Shown piece by piece: positions 27,472 to 35,707 of a stretch of DNA of 64,000 nucleotides. Origin of the DNA: Ruegeria halocynthiae (GTDB taxonomy: Bacteria > Pseudomonadota > Alphaproteobacteria > Rhodobacterales > Rhodobacteraceae); NCBI RefSeq assembly GCF_000743705.1, contig NZ_JQEZ01000002.1, positions 616,862 through 680,861 of the forward strand, given 5' to 3'. The stretch's first letter is position 1, and each line of letters opens with the position of its first letter. The translations under genes and the position numbers were made by a program. The notes under the pieces were generated by a model. The model worked only from the letters and a program-made list of their open reading frames with translations, was not told the origin of the DNA and ran no database searches.

Positions 27472-27708
27472 TCAGCGGCGCAGATAGGTCTGCCAGATCC
27501 AGATCACCAGCAATGCGCCCAGCAGTGCGCCGACAAAACCCGAAAGCCAGCCCGCCACAGTGATCAGTGCGCGCAGAAGGAAGCCACCCACCAACGCGCC
27601 TACGATGCCGATCAGCATGGTGGTGGGAATATTAGCGTCGATCCGCATCAGGCGGGTGGCCAGAAATCCGGCGGCGGCACCGATTACAATCAGGGCGATG
27701 ACGGGCAT
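27472..27708 (-). CDS. GlsB/YeaQ/YmgE-like small membrane protein
   Basis: A 78-residue protein with two or three Gly-rich membrane spans (LIVIGAAAGFLATRLM, IGIVGALVGGFLLRAL) typical of the transglycosylase-associated/GlsB family, small stress-related membrane proteins. The start ATG 27708 sits one base after the stop of the next upstream gene, so the two are translated from one message downstream of fmt. Confidence 0.75.
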   Translation of the reverse strand: MPVIALIVIGAAAGFLATRLMRIDANIPTTMLIGIVGALVGGFLLRALITVAGWLSGFVGALLGALLVIWIWQTYLRR

Positions 27709-27709
27709 T

Positions 27710-27958
27710 CTACTTCCTCCAATGGGTCGGCACGATGGCCAACGCGCCAGCGGACGACAAGATGGCATTCAGGCCGGGCGACCCAATCCCAAGGCTAAAA
27801 CCGAACATCCGGCCGAACATGATCTGGGCAAAGAAAAACAGAAAGGCCCCGCCGACACAAATGATGATGGATTGCAGATACCCATTGCGGGTAAAGCCGG
27901 TTTTCTCGGCAAGGCTTCCGACGGCGGCCGCGATCAGCACCGTCCCCATCAATGTCAT
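27710..27958 (-). CDS. Second small membrane protein after fmt
   Basis: An 82-residue protein with three hydrophobic stretches and a basic end (PTHWRK). It resembles, loosely, the GlsB-like neighbour in size and Gly content, but I cannot assign it to a family. ATG 27958 is used; a TTG two codons upstream lies at a better distance from AAGGA and may be the true start. It follows the fmt stop by 22 bases. Confidence 0.6.
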   Translation of the reverse strand: MTLMGTVLIAAAVGSLAEKTGFTRNGYLQSIIICVGGAFLFFFAQIMFGRMFGFSLGIGSPGLNAILSSAGALAIVPTHWRK

Positions 27959-27980
27959 GTACAAATCGTTCGTTCCTTTT

Positions 27981-28886
27981 TCAGATCCGCTGCCCGGCCG
28001 ACACATCCCAACCGCGCAGGAATACGTCTGCGTCCTGTGCCCCCTTACCTGCCCGCTGTAGGCGCAACAGGTCAATCGCTCCGTCCCCGCAAGCCACGCG
28101 GAGTGTGTCATTCAGAACCTCTCCGGGTGCGCCCTGCCCTTCGGCCAGCCGTGAGGCCAGCAGCTTGACGCGCGCGCCTTCGATTTCGGTCCAGGCACCG
28201 GGGAACGGGGACAGACCCCGGATCTGGCGATCAACCTCGACGGCCGGGCGGGTCCAGTCCACCCGCGCCTCGGCCTTGTCGATTTTCGAGGCATAGGTCA
28301 CGCCAGTCTCGGGCTGTGGCTCGGGCGTCAGATCGGGCAGTCGGCGCAGGGCCTCGACGATCAGATCGGCCCCCATGGGGGCAAGGCGATCATGCAACTC
28401 GGCTGTGGTCTCTTGCGCACCGATGTCGGTGGCTTTGCGCAGCAGAACGGGACCGGTATCCAGACCGGCCTCCATCTGCATGATGCAAATGCCGGTCTGT
28501 GCGTCGCCTGCCATGATGGCCCGGTGGATCGGCGCAGCCCCGCGCCAGCGCGGCAACAGACTGGCGTGGATGTTCAGACAGCCGTGAACAGGCGCATCCA
28601 GAATGGGTTGCGGCAGCAACAGGCCATATGCCACGACCACCGCCACATCGGCGTTGAGGGCGGCAAAAGCCGTCTGCTCCTCAGGGGATTTCAGCGAGAC
28701 CGGATGGCGTACGGTCAAGCCCAGCGCCTCGGCCTGCGCATGGACCGGTGTCGGGCGATCTTTCTTGCCACGACCAGCCGGGCGCGGCGGCTGGCAGTAG
28801 ACGGCGGCGATCTCGTGCCCGGCATCAACCAGCGCATCCAATACAGGCACCGAGAAATCGGGAGTTCCCATGAAAATGACGCGCAT
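27981..28886 (-). CDS. fmt: Methionyl-tRNA formyltransferase
   Basis: Fmt formylates initiator Met-tRNA for translation initiation. The 301-residue product has the Rossmann-like N-terminal half with [18 protein letters not shown], including the conserved Asn and His, then [13 protein letters not shown] and DTGPVL, and an OB-fold C-terminal domain from about 205. It follows two def-like genes in the def-fmt order. Confidence 0.97.
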   Translation of the reverse strand: MRVIFMGTPDFSVPVLDALVDAGHEIAAVYCQPPRPAGRGKKDRPTPVHAQAEALGLTVRHPVSLKSPEEQTAFAALNADVAVVVAYGLLLPQPILDAPVHGCLNIHASLLPRWRGAAPIHRAIMAGDAQTGICIMQMEAGLDTGPVLLRKATDIGAQETTAELHDRLAPMGADLIVEALRRLPDLTPEPQPETGVTYASKIDKAEARVDWTRPAVEVDRQIRGLSPFPGAWTEIEGARVKLLASRLAEGQGAPGEVLNDTLRVACGDGAIDLLRLQRAGKGAQDADVFLRGWDVSAGQRI

Positions 28887-28910
28887 GATTGGCTCCGGGT
28901 TGTGGCGGGT

Positions 28911-28928
28911 GCCGGGCTGAAGCCCGGC
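28911..28928. repeat. REP-like GC palindrome between def-like gene and fmt
   Basis: GCCGGGCT (28911-28918) and AGCCCGGC (28921-28928), two bases apart, directly next to the stop of the second deformylase gene. This GC-rich hairpin type is often a dispersed intergenic repeat; only one copy was noticed here. It could also be an RNA-stabilising hairpin before fmt. Confidence 0.5.
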
Positions 28929-29423
28929 CTACGTTGATTTTCGCGCTTTGCGCAGCAGCATGTCACGTTTGATCTTGCTGAGGCGGTCGAAGTACATCCG
29001 ACCGTTCAGATGGTCGATCTGATGCTGAACGCTGGTGGCCTCGATCCCCACAAAATCGCGGCGGTCGACGATGCCCTGTTCGTTCAGGAATTTAACCGTC
29101 ACAGCACGGGGGCGTTTCACCTTGGCCGAGACACCGGGCAGGTTCGGGCTGGCCTCATCATGTTCGCGCAGCTCGATCGAGCTGTGCAGGATTTCCGGGT
29201 TCGCCAGACGCACCGCCCGGCCCCGTTCGGCCGAGCCGTCGACAACGGCCAACCGCAACATCACGCCGATCTGCGGCGCAGCCAGTCCAACGCCGGGCAT
29301 CGCCTCCATCGTGTCGATCATGTCATCCCAGATGGCCCGAATGTCGTCGGTGATCTCGGCCACATCCTGGGCCTTGGTCCGCAGACGATTGTCGGGCCAT
29401 GGCAGGCAGGTGCGAACGGTCAT
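28929..29423 (-). CDS. Deformylase-fold paralogue lacking key active-site residues
   Basis: The 164-residue protein aligns end to end with peptide deformylase and keeps motif 1 (GVGLAAPQIG). Motif 2, EGCLS in active enzymes, is EASPN here, so the metal-binding Cys is Ser. In motif 3, HEIDH is HQIDH, so the catalytic Glu is Gln. The two His are kept. It is therefore probably inactive as a deformylase, perhaps a regulator or partner. It overlaps the active def gene by four bases (ATGA). Confidence 0.85.
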   Translation of the reverse strand: MTVRTCLPWPDNRLRTKAQDVAEITDDIRAIWDDMIDTMEAMPGVGLAAPQIGVMLRLAVVDGSAERGRAVRLANPEILHSSIELREHDEASPNLPGVSAKVKRPRAVTVKFLNEQGIVDRRDFVGIEATSVQHQIDHLNGRMYFDRLSKIKRDMLLRKARKST

Positions 29424-29938
29424 GCGCGGGCCTGCTCGCGTTTCAGCTTTTGCATCCTGCGGGTGATCATTTGGCGTTTCAGCGGCTTGAGGTAGTCAAT
29501 GAACAGCTTGCCGTTCAGGTGGTCGATCTCATGCTGTACGCAGGTTGCCCAGAGGCCATCGAATGTCTCTTGCCGCGCGTTGCCATCCTGGTCCATCCAC
29601 GCAACATCCACCACTTTGGGGCGAGTCACCTCGGCGTATTGGTCGGGGATCGACAGGCAACCTTCCTCGTAAACATTGGTTTCATCCGACGAGGCGATGA
29701 TTTCCGGGTTGAACATCACCAGCGGGCGGGGCGTCTCGCCCTCTTCCTTGATGCAGTCCAATACGATCAAGCGATCAAGAATACCAATCTGCGGTGCGGC
29801 CAGCCCAATGCCGGGCGCATCATACATCGTCTCAAGCATGTCATCGGCCAGTTTGCGCAGGTCGTCCGTCAGGTCGGCCACCGGGGCGCAGACCTTTTTC
29901 AGACGGGGGTCGGGATGGATCAGGATATTACGTTTCAT
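29420..29938 (-). CDS. def: Peptide deformylase
   Basis: Def removes the formyl group from nascent proteins with a Fe(II)/Zn centre. All three motifs are intact in the 172-residue product: GIGLAAPQIG, EEGCLSIP with the metal-binding Cys, and QHEIDHLNG with both His and the catalytic Glu. It is the first gene of a def, def-like, fmt run and is divergent from the PLP enzyme gene. Confidence 0.97.
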   Translation of the reverse strand: MKRNILIHPDPRLKKVCAPVADLTDDLRKLADDMLETMYDAPGIGLAAPQIGILDRLIVLDCIKEEGETPRPLVMFNPEIIASSDETNVYEEGCLSIPDQYAEVTRPKVVDVAWMDQDGNARQETFDGLWATCVQHEIDHLNGKLFIDYLKPLKRQMITRRMQKLKREQARA

Positions 29939-30032
29939 GGGGTTGATTTAGGCCATCCCGCCCCCCGCCGCAACGCCCCCCTTGCACCTGCGGAATTTGT
30001 GGCTAGCTTTCGTCAAGACAGATGGAGCAGAC

Positions 30033-31205
30033 ATGACTTTCAACAACCAGATCGACCGCCGGGGCACCAACAGCTCAAAATGGGACAAGATGGAAAAGCT
30101 ATATGGCATCCCCCCCGAGGACGGGCTGGCCATGTGGACGGCAGACTCCGACTATCCCACAGCGCCCTGCGTGATTGAGGTGGTGCGTCAGGCTGCCGAT
30201 CATGGGGCCTTTGGCTATTCCTGGATGCATCCGGATTACCTGACATCGGTTCAGTGGTGGATGAAGAACCGCCATGCCTGGGATATCGACACCGATTGGG
30301 TGCTGACCTCGCAGGGATTGGGTAACGCAATTGCCCTGTGTCTGGATGTCTGGAGCGAACCCGGCGATGGCGTGGTAATCTTCAGCCCCGTTTACCACGA
30401 GTTTGCGCATAAGGTGAACAAATCGGGCCGCCGCGTGGTCGAATGTCCGCTGGTGCGCGAAGGTGATACTTACGCACTGGATCTGGACGATGCGCAATCG
30501 CGGCTGGATGGGTCGGAAAAGCTGTTGCTGTGGTGCTCGCCCCAGAACCCATCGGGCCGGGTCTGGACACCGGACGAGCTGCGCGCGGTGGCGGGTTTTG
30601 CCGAACGCAACGGGTTGATCCTGGTCTCGGACGAAATTCACCACGATCTGGTTTATCCCGGTCATACCTTCGTGCCGATGGATGTGGCAGCACCCGATGC
30701 GCGGCCCTGGACGGTCACGCTGACGGCGGCATCCAAGACGTTCAACATTGCCGGGCAGCGCACGGGTAACATGATCATTCCCGACGCAAAGCCGCGGGCC
30801 ACCATGCGCCACCGGATTCAGACGCTGGATTATGACCCAAGCGCATTGGGCGTGACCATGATCACCGCCGCATATTCACCCGAGGGCGCAGCCTGGGTCG
30901 ATGCGCAGATCGCGCATCTTGACGGCAACCGCAAACTGTTCGACGCCGCCATCGCCAACATCCCCGGGATGTGGTCGATGCCCCTGCAGGCCACCTATCT
31001 GGCCTGGGTCGATTTCTCGGACACCGGGATGGATCACGACGAATTCGTCCGCCGCCTGCGCGAGGATGCAAGGATCGCCACCTCGTCCGGCCCCGGTTTC
31101 GGCGCGGGTGGAGAGACATTTGAGCGGTTCAATCTGGCCACCCAACGCGCGCGGGTTGAAGAGGCATGCGCCCGATTGAAACACGCGTTTTCTGACTTGC
31201 AATAA
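30033..31205 (+). CDS. MalY/PatB-type PLP C-S lyase or aminotransferase
   Basis: A fold-type I PLP enzyme of 390 residues. It has the MalY/PatB start (FNNQIDRRGTNSSKWD), the pyridine-binding DEIHHDLV, SPQNPSGRVW and the Schiff-base Lys in AASKTFNIAGQRTG. MalY/PatB proteins are mostly cystathionine beta-lyases or related C-S lyases. A general aminotransferase role remains possible. ATG 30033 follows a GGAG site; an upstream ATG at 29982 lacks one. Confidence 0.85.
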   Translation: MTFNNQIDRRGTNSSKWDKMEKLYGIPPEDGLAMWTADSDYPTAPCVIEVVRQAADHGAFGYSWMHPDYLTSVQWWMKNRHAWDIDTDWVLTSQGLGNAIALCLDVWSEPGDGVVIFSPVYHEFAHKVNKSGRRVVECPLVREGDTYALDLDDAQSRLDGSEKLLLWCSPQNPSGRVWTPDELRAVAGFAERNGLILVSDEIHHDLVYPGHTFVPMDVAAPDARPWTVTLTAASKTFNIAGQRTGNMIIPDAKPRATMRHRIQTLDYDPSALGVTMITAAYSPEGAAWVDAQIAHLDGNRKLFDAAIANIPGMWSMPLQATYLAWVDFSDTGMDHDEFVRRLREDARIATSSGPGFGAGGETFERFNLATQRARVEEACARLKHAFSDLQ

Positions 31206-31210
31206 CAGAT

Positions 31211-31738
31211 ATGCGGCGGCTGACGCTCATATCTCTGTTGGTCGTTCTGGCAGGTGCCGTCTGGTTCGGGTGGCACCGCTATGGGCCGCGCGGGCCGGTG
31301 CCGCTAATGGCACCCGATGCCGCGCAGATTGACCACATCCTGATCGAAAAATCCGCCCGGCGGCTGACGGCAACCCTGAACGGCGCTGTGGTCATGCAGA
31401 CCGACATTGCCCTGGGCTTTGCACCCGATGGCGACAAGCAACAAGAGGGGGACGGAAAGACCCCCCTTGGCGTTTTCAAGATCGACAGACGCAACCCCCA
31501 AAGCGCGTTTCACCTGTCACTGGGGCTCGACTATCCGCAGCCCGAGGATCTTCAACGCGCCCACGATCAGGGCATTGACCCGGGCGGGGATATTTTCATC
31601 CACGGGCAACCCAATGGCGTCGTGGGCTTGACCTTGCCTGGAGACTGGACCGCCGGGTGCATCGCCATATCAAACGCCGAGATCGCGCAGCTTTGGAGCC
31701 TGACACCAAACGGAACCGTGGTGGAAATCCGCCCCTAG
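31211..31738 (+). CDS. L,D-transpeptidase (YkuD domain)
   Basis: The 175-residue protein starts with a signal anchor (RRLTLISLLVVLAGAVWFGW) and holds one YkuD domain, with GDGKTPLGVFKI, the His of FIHGQPNG and the catalytic Cys of TAGCIAISNAEI. Such enzymes form 3-3 peptidoglycan cross-links or attach proteins to the wall. It follows the PLP enzyme by five bases, so co-transcription is likely. The role of the pair is unclear. Confidence 0.88.
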   Translation: MRRLTLISLLVVLAGAVWFGWHRYGPRGPVPLMAPDAAQIDHILIEKSARRLTATLNGAVVMQTDIALGFAPDGDKQQEGDGKTPLGVFKIDRRNPQSAFHLSLGLDYPQPEDLQRAHDQGIDPGGDIFIHGQPNGVVGLTLPGDWTAGCIAISNAEIAQLWSLTPNGTVVEIRP

Positions 31739-32088
31739 TCCTCATACCCCAGCAGGGCAATCGGCGCATCGGGTGCGCGGTAGAAATCCAGCGGTGCCTT
31801 GTCGGCCGCGGCGGTGCTGCGCTTGAATTCATAGCGCATCTCTCCCGCGTCCTCATCATCCGCGATGATCAGGCATTGATACAGATGGCGGGCACCGTCG
31901 TAGATATCGACCAAACCGCGCAGTTGCGGCGTGGTTTCAGCCTCGACCGTGAAGCCATCCTTCCACAATCTTAGAATTTTGAACGTATTGTCGCCAAATT
32001 CTACACGCAGGCGGCTGGTTTTCTTTAATCCCGCGATTCGCGCCGCATCCAATTCGGCGCTCATCTCCTTAGAAACATAGGTCGTCAT
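31735..32088 (-). CDS. Conserved hypothetical protein
   Basis: A 117-residue soluble protein without signal peptide or recognised motif. It begins MTTYVSKEMSAELDAARIAGLKK, shows a beta-rich centre (RLRVEFGDNTFKILRLWKDG shortened) and ends in acidic GYED. ATG 32088 has GGGGAA seven bases upstream; the longer frame to 32157 has none. It overlaps the convergent stop of the L,D-transpeptidase. Confidence 0.65.
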   Translation of the reverse strand: MTTYVSKEMSAELDAARIAGLKKTSRLRVEFGDNTFKILRLWKDGFTVEAETTPQLRGLVDIYDGARHLYQCLIIADDEDAGEMRYEFKRSTAAADKAPLDFYRAPDAPIALLGYED

Positions 32089-32301
32089 AATAAATTCCCC
32101 CCGGAAACAGACTCCATTGTGCGGCACCAAATGTAAAAATCCAGTGAAGACGGTCACATAATTCCGTTAGAATTCGAATTGTTGCACGAGCATCATAGGC
32201 CCGGCCTGTGCGCCAGCGCAGACCCGATGCGCGAACCCTGACGTGTGAAGGCATCCAGCGACGCCCTATGTTTGCCGAAATCGCAAGGCGGAGGATACGC
32301 A

Positions 32302-33291
32302 ATGGGCCTGTTGGTCGACGGCAAATGGCACGACACTTGGTATGACACCAAATCCACCGGCGGCGCGTTCAAACGCAGCGCCGCGCAGTTTCGCAACTGG
32401 TTGACCGCCGATGGCACCGCCGGCCCGTCCGGCAAGGGCGGCTTCAAGGCGGAACCCGGGCGTTATCACCTGTATGTCAGCCATGCCTGCCCTTGGGCGC
32501 ACCGCGCATTGATCTTCCGCGAGCTGAAAGGGCTCAGCGATCTGATCACGGTCTCGGTGGTGCATCCCGACATGCTGGACAAGGGGTGGACCTTTGAAAC
32601 CGACGATCACGGCGCGACCGGTGATACATTGTACGGGTTGGACCATGCGTATCAGATCTACACCAAGGCCGATCCGACCTATTCGGGCCGCGTCACGGTG
32701 CCGATTTTGTGGGACAAAGCACAGGAAACGATCGTCTCGAACGAAAGCTCAGAGATCATCCGCATGTTCAATTCGGCCTTTGACGGGATCACCGGCAACA
32801 CCGACGACTACTGGCCCGACGCAATGCGGGATGACATCGAAGAGGTGAACGCGCAGATTTATTCTGACGTCAACAACGGCGTCTACAAATCCGGCTTTGC
32901 CACCAGCCAAGCGGCATATGACGCAGCCGTTGGCCCGCTGTTTGACACGCTGGACTGGCTCGAGGACCGGCTGACCACGAACCGCTATCTGATGGGCGAC
33001 CGTCTGACCGAGGTCGACTGGCGTCTGTTCACCACCCTGATCCGGTTCGACCCAGTCTACCACCTGCATTTCAAGTGCAACCGGCAGCGGCTGATCGATT
33101 ATCCGAACCTGTGGGCCTATACCCGTGAGCTGTATCAGTGGCCGGGCGTGGCGCAGACGGTGAACATGCCGCATATCGTGCGCCATTATCACTATAGCCA
33201 CGAAACGATTAACCCACACCGGATCATCCCGGTGAATCCCGATCTGGACTACATGGAACCGCACGGCCGCGATCAGCGCCCCGCCGCGTAG
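32302..33291 (+). CDS. Glutathionyl-hydroquinone reductase (Xi-class GST)
   Basis: The 329-residue product is an Xi-class glutathione transferase. It has the CPWAHR active-site motif (Cys near 61), the long N-terminal insert YHLYVSHACPWAHRAL, and the C-terminal RYLMGDRLTEVDWRLFTTL and FDPVYHLHFKCN. Such enzymes remove glutathione from glutathionyl-hydroquinones by reduction. ATG 32302 is preceded by GGAGG. The end overlaps the convergent receiver gene by 19 bases. Confidence 0.92.
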   Translation: MGLLVDGKWHDTWYDTKSTGGAFKRSAAQFRNWLTADGTAGPSGKGGFKAEPGRYHLYVSHACPWAHRALIFRELKGLSDLITVSVVHPDMLDKGWTFETDDHGATGDTLYGLDHAYQIYTKADPTYSGRVTVPILWDKAQETIVSNESSEIIRMFNSAFDGITGNTDDYWPDAMRDDIEEVNAQIYSDVNNGVYKSGFATSQAAYDAAVGPLFDTLDWLEDRLTTNRYLMGDRLTEVDWRLFTTLIRFDPVYHLHFKCNRQRLIDYPNLWAYTRELYQWPGVAQTVNMPHIVRHYHYSHETINPHRIIPVNPDLDYMEPHGRDQRPAA

Positions 33292-33635
33292 TGTTCGACC
33301 ATCGCCGCCAGATCCTCTGGCGGCGTTGCGCTTTGTACATAGGCGCAGGCGTTCGGGCTGTGGGCAAAGATCGACCCGTCCGAGAAAAACGTGGTGTTGG
33401 TGACAAAGATCACCCGTGCCTCGGGGCGGCGATAGCTGGCAAAATCGGCAACCGCCAGCGCGCTGCCGGTTTCCAGAACCAGATCCAACACGATGATATC
33501 GAAGTCCTGGCCGTACAACGCCAAAATCGCAGCCTCTTGCCCCGCCACAAGCGTCACCTCCGCGTTGTGGCGTTCCAGATGCCTTTGCCAGACCCGACCA
33601 AGGTCGGGGTTACTCTCAACAATCAGAACTTTCAT
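33273..33635 (-). CDS. Single-domain receiver protein, degenerate
   Basis: A 120-residue receiver domain with no output domain. The phosphoacceptor Asp51 (VLDL) and the Thr79 switch residue (VTN) are kept, but the metal pair is E-S rather than D-D and the conserved Lys is Gln (YVQSA). Phosphorylation may be weak or absent. I use ATG 33635, removing six upstream residues. A full CtrA-type site lies 70 bases upstream. No partner kinase is nearby. Confidence 0.8.
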   Translation of the reverse strand: MKVLIVESNPDLGRVWQRHLERHNAEVTLVAGQEAAILALYGQDFDIIVLDLVLETGSALAVADFASYRRPEARVIFVTNTTFFSDGSIFAHSPNACAYVQSATPPEDLAAMVEHYAAGR

Positions 33636-33704
33636 TTGCAACAACCTCGGCACTTGATAGAGTGTGTGGTGCCGACCCCCGTGGTCCGTGATCCCGTGAT
33701 TTTC

Positions 33705-33720
33705 TTAACAAAGTGTTAAC
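33705..33720. promoter_or_regulatory. Full CtrA-type site upstream of the receiver gene
   Basis: TTAA (33705-33708), seven bases, TTAAC (33716-33720): an exact match to TTAA-N7-TTAAC. It sits in the divergent gap between the receiver gene (start 33635) and the cobC gene (start 33820), 70 bases from the former and 100 from the latter. Confidence 0.55.
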
Positions 33721-33819
33721 GATGACCTTCGTAGGCCCGGATCACGCGGATTCGCTTGTCAAAACGGCAAAATTCCGCTTGAAGCGGCAAAATCAGGCAT
33801 TTTGGGGCGGATTACGTAA

Positions 33820-34779
33820 ATGTGCAGTGACGAATTGAACCCGCGCAGCAAACGCGACCACGGTGGCGGTTTGGATGGGGCCATCGCACAATACGGCGGC
33901 ACGCGCGCCGACTGGATCGATCTGTCCACCGGAATCAATCCGATTCCGTATGAGGTGTCGGGGCTGACCTCCCCAGACTGGGCCGAATTGCCGGACCACG
34001 GCGCATTTGAACGTCTGACTGAGGCCGCGCGCAGCTTCTGGTCGGTGCCAGATGGGGTGGCGATCCTACCCGCGCCGGGGGCATCTGCCGTGATCGCACG
34101 GGTTCCGGCGCTTGCCGCACAGGGCAAGGTACAGATCACGCCCCCGACCTATAATGAACATGCAGCGGCCTTTTCGGCGCAGGGTTGGGCCGTGCAGGCC
34201 GACGGACCGGCACAGGCCCGCGTCATCGTACACCCCAACAACCCCGACGGGCGGATCTGGAGCGCGGCAGATGTGAACGCCCCCCTGACCATAATCGACG
34301 AGAGCTTCTGTGACGTCTGCCCCGATGCATCCCTGATCCAACTGGCCGCCCGGCCCAGCGTGATCGTGCTGAAGAGTTTTGGCAAATTCTGGGGGCTGGC
34401 CGGGCTACGGCTGGGCTTTGCCATTGGACACCCCGACCTGATTGCCTGCCTCAACGACCTGACCGGCCCTTGGTCGGTCTCTGGCCCGGCTTTGCGGGTC
34501 GGCACGCGCGCGCTGACCGACACGTGTTGGGCTGACGCCACACGCGCCCGGTTGGCCGACGACTCTGACCGATTGGACCGGATGGTCACCGCCAAAGGCG
34601 CGCAACTGGTGGGCGGCACCACCCTGTTCCGCCTGTACGAGGTCGACAGTGCCGCCGACTGGCAGGACCGGCTGGCTCGCGCCCATATCTGGAGCCGCAT
34701 CTTCCCCTATTCGAAGACCTACCTGCGGCTGGGCCTGCCGCCTGGTGATGGCTGGGACAGGGTGGAGGCCGCGCTGTGA
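33820..34779 (+). CDS. cobC: Threonine-phosphate decarboxylase, cobalamin side-chain synthesis
   Basis: A PLP enzyme of 319 residues in the histidinol-phosphate aminotransferase-like group. It has [11 protein letters not shown] near 40, [17 protein letters not shown] and the Schiff-base Lys in [16 protein letters not shown]. The product makes (R)-1-aminopropan-2-ol O-phosphate from threonine phosphate, the linker used by the next gene. The context fixes the function: cbiB overlaps its stop by four bases. The gene is called cobC in Pseudomonas-type naming. Confidence 0.9.
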   Translation: MCSDELNPRSKRDHGGGLDGAIAQYGGTRADWIDLSTGINPIPYEVSGLTSPDWAELPDHGAFERLTEAARSFWSVPDGVAILPAPGASAVIARVPALAAQGKVQITPPTYNEHAAAFSAQGWAVQADGPAQARVIVHPNNPDGRIWSAADVNAPLTIIDESFCDVCPDASLIQLAARPSVIVLKSFGKFWGLAGLRLGFAIGHPDLIACLNDLTGPWSVSGPALRVGTRALTDTCWADATRARLADDSDRLDRMVTAKGAQLVGGTTLFRLYEVDSAADWQDRLARAHIWSRIFPYSKTYLRLGLPPGDGWDRVEAAL

Positions 34780-35696
34780 GCACCGCCTTCCTGCTGGTCT
34801 GCGCCCTGTGTCTGGACGCCGCCTTGGGTGAACCCGACTGGCTGTGGTCGCGGGTGCGCCATCCGGCGGTGATTATGGGCACTGTCATCGGCTGGCTGGA
34901 CAAACGCCTGAACCACGGCGCGCATCGGCGGTTGAAAGGTATCGCCGTAGTGGCGGTTCTGGTTGTCGGCGCGCTGATCCTTGGGCGGGCGCTGGCCCTG
35001 CTGGGACCGGTGGTCGAGATCATCCTCTGTGCCATCCTGCTGGCGCAGAAATCGCTGGTGTCCCATGTGCGCGAAGTGGGCGAAGGGCTGCGTGCCTCAC
35101 TGCCGGAAGGACGCGCAAAGGTGGCCATGATCGTCTCACGCGATACGGGTGAGATGACCGAATCTCAGGTGGCCCGATCCGCCATCGAAAGCGCGGCCGA
35201 GAACCTCAGCGATGGGGTGATCGCGCCGGCCTTCTGGTTTTTGGTCGCCGGGCTGCCCGGGCTGCTGATCTACAAGGCTATCAATACCGCCGACAGCATG
35301 ATCGGATATCGCACCGAAACCTATCGCGCGTTCGGCTGGGCCGCGGCCCGTCTGGACGACCTGCTGAACCTGATCCCCGCCCGCCTGACCTGCGTGATGA
35401 TCTTGGCGTTGTCCGGCCAATGGGCGCGTTGGTCGGACATTGTGGCAGATGCGCGCCGCCATATCTCGCCCAACGCGGGCTGGCCCGAGGCCGCCATGGC
35501 CCGTGCCCTGAATGTGGCCCTTGCCGGGCCGCGCAGCTATGACGGGCAGCTGCGCGATCTGGCCTGGGTCAACGGCGATGCCCCGCACGAGATTGGCGCG
35601 CCGGAGGTTTTCCGCGCATGTGACATGCTCTGGCAGGTTTGGGGGCTTGCGCTTGGCCTCGTGTCAGTGTCGGTTGGGCTGAGTTTCATTTTCTGA
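34776..35696 (+). CDS. cbiB: Adenosylcobinamide-phosphate synthase, CbiB/CobD family
   Basis: An integral membrane enzyme that attaches aminopropanol (phosphate) to adenosylcobyric acid. The 306 residues show [23 protein letters not shown] at the N-terminus (shortened), [16 protein letters not shown] and [10 protein letters not shown], all family landmarks, with four or five spans. It overlaps cobC (ATGA), so the two steps are co-expressed. The name cobD is used for it in Pseudomonas-type naming. Confidence 0.93.
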   Translation: MSTAFLLVCALCLDAALGEPDWLWSRVRHPAVIMGTVIGWLDKRLNHGAHRRLKGIAVVAVLVVGALILGRALALLGPVVEIILCAILLAQKSLVSHVREVGEGLRASLPEGRAKVAMIVSRDTGEMTESQVARSAIESAAENLSDGVIAPAFWFLVAGLPGLLIYKAINTADSMIGYRTETYRAFGWAAARLDDLLNLIPARLTCVMILALSGQWARWSDIVADARRHISPNAGWPEAAMARALNVALAGPRSYDGQLRDLAWVNGDAPHEIGAPEVFRACDMLWQVWGLALGLVSVSVGLSFIF

Positions 35697-35707
35697 CGGA
35701 TCCACTC

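Noticed and set aside
28929-29423. Second gene as an active peptide deformylase
   Set aside because: The EGCLS Cys and the HEIDH Glu are both replaced, so I call it a paralogue rather than def.
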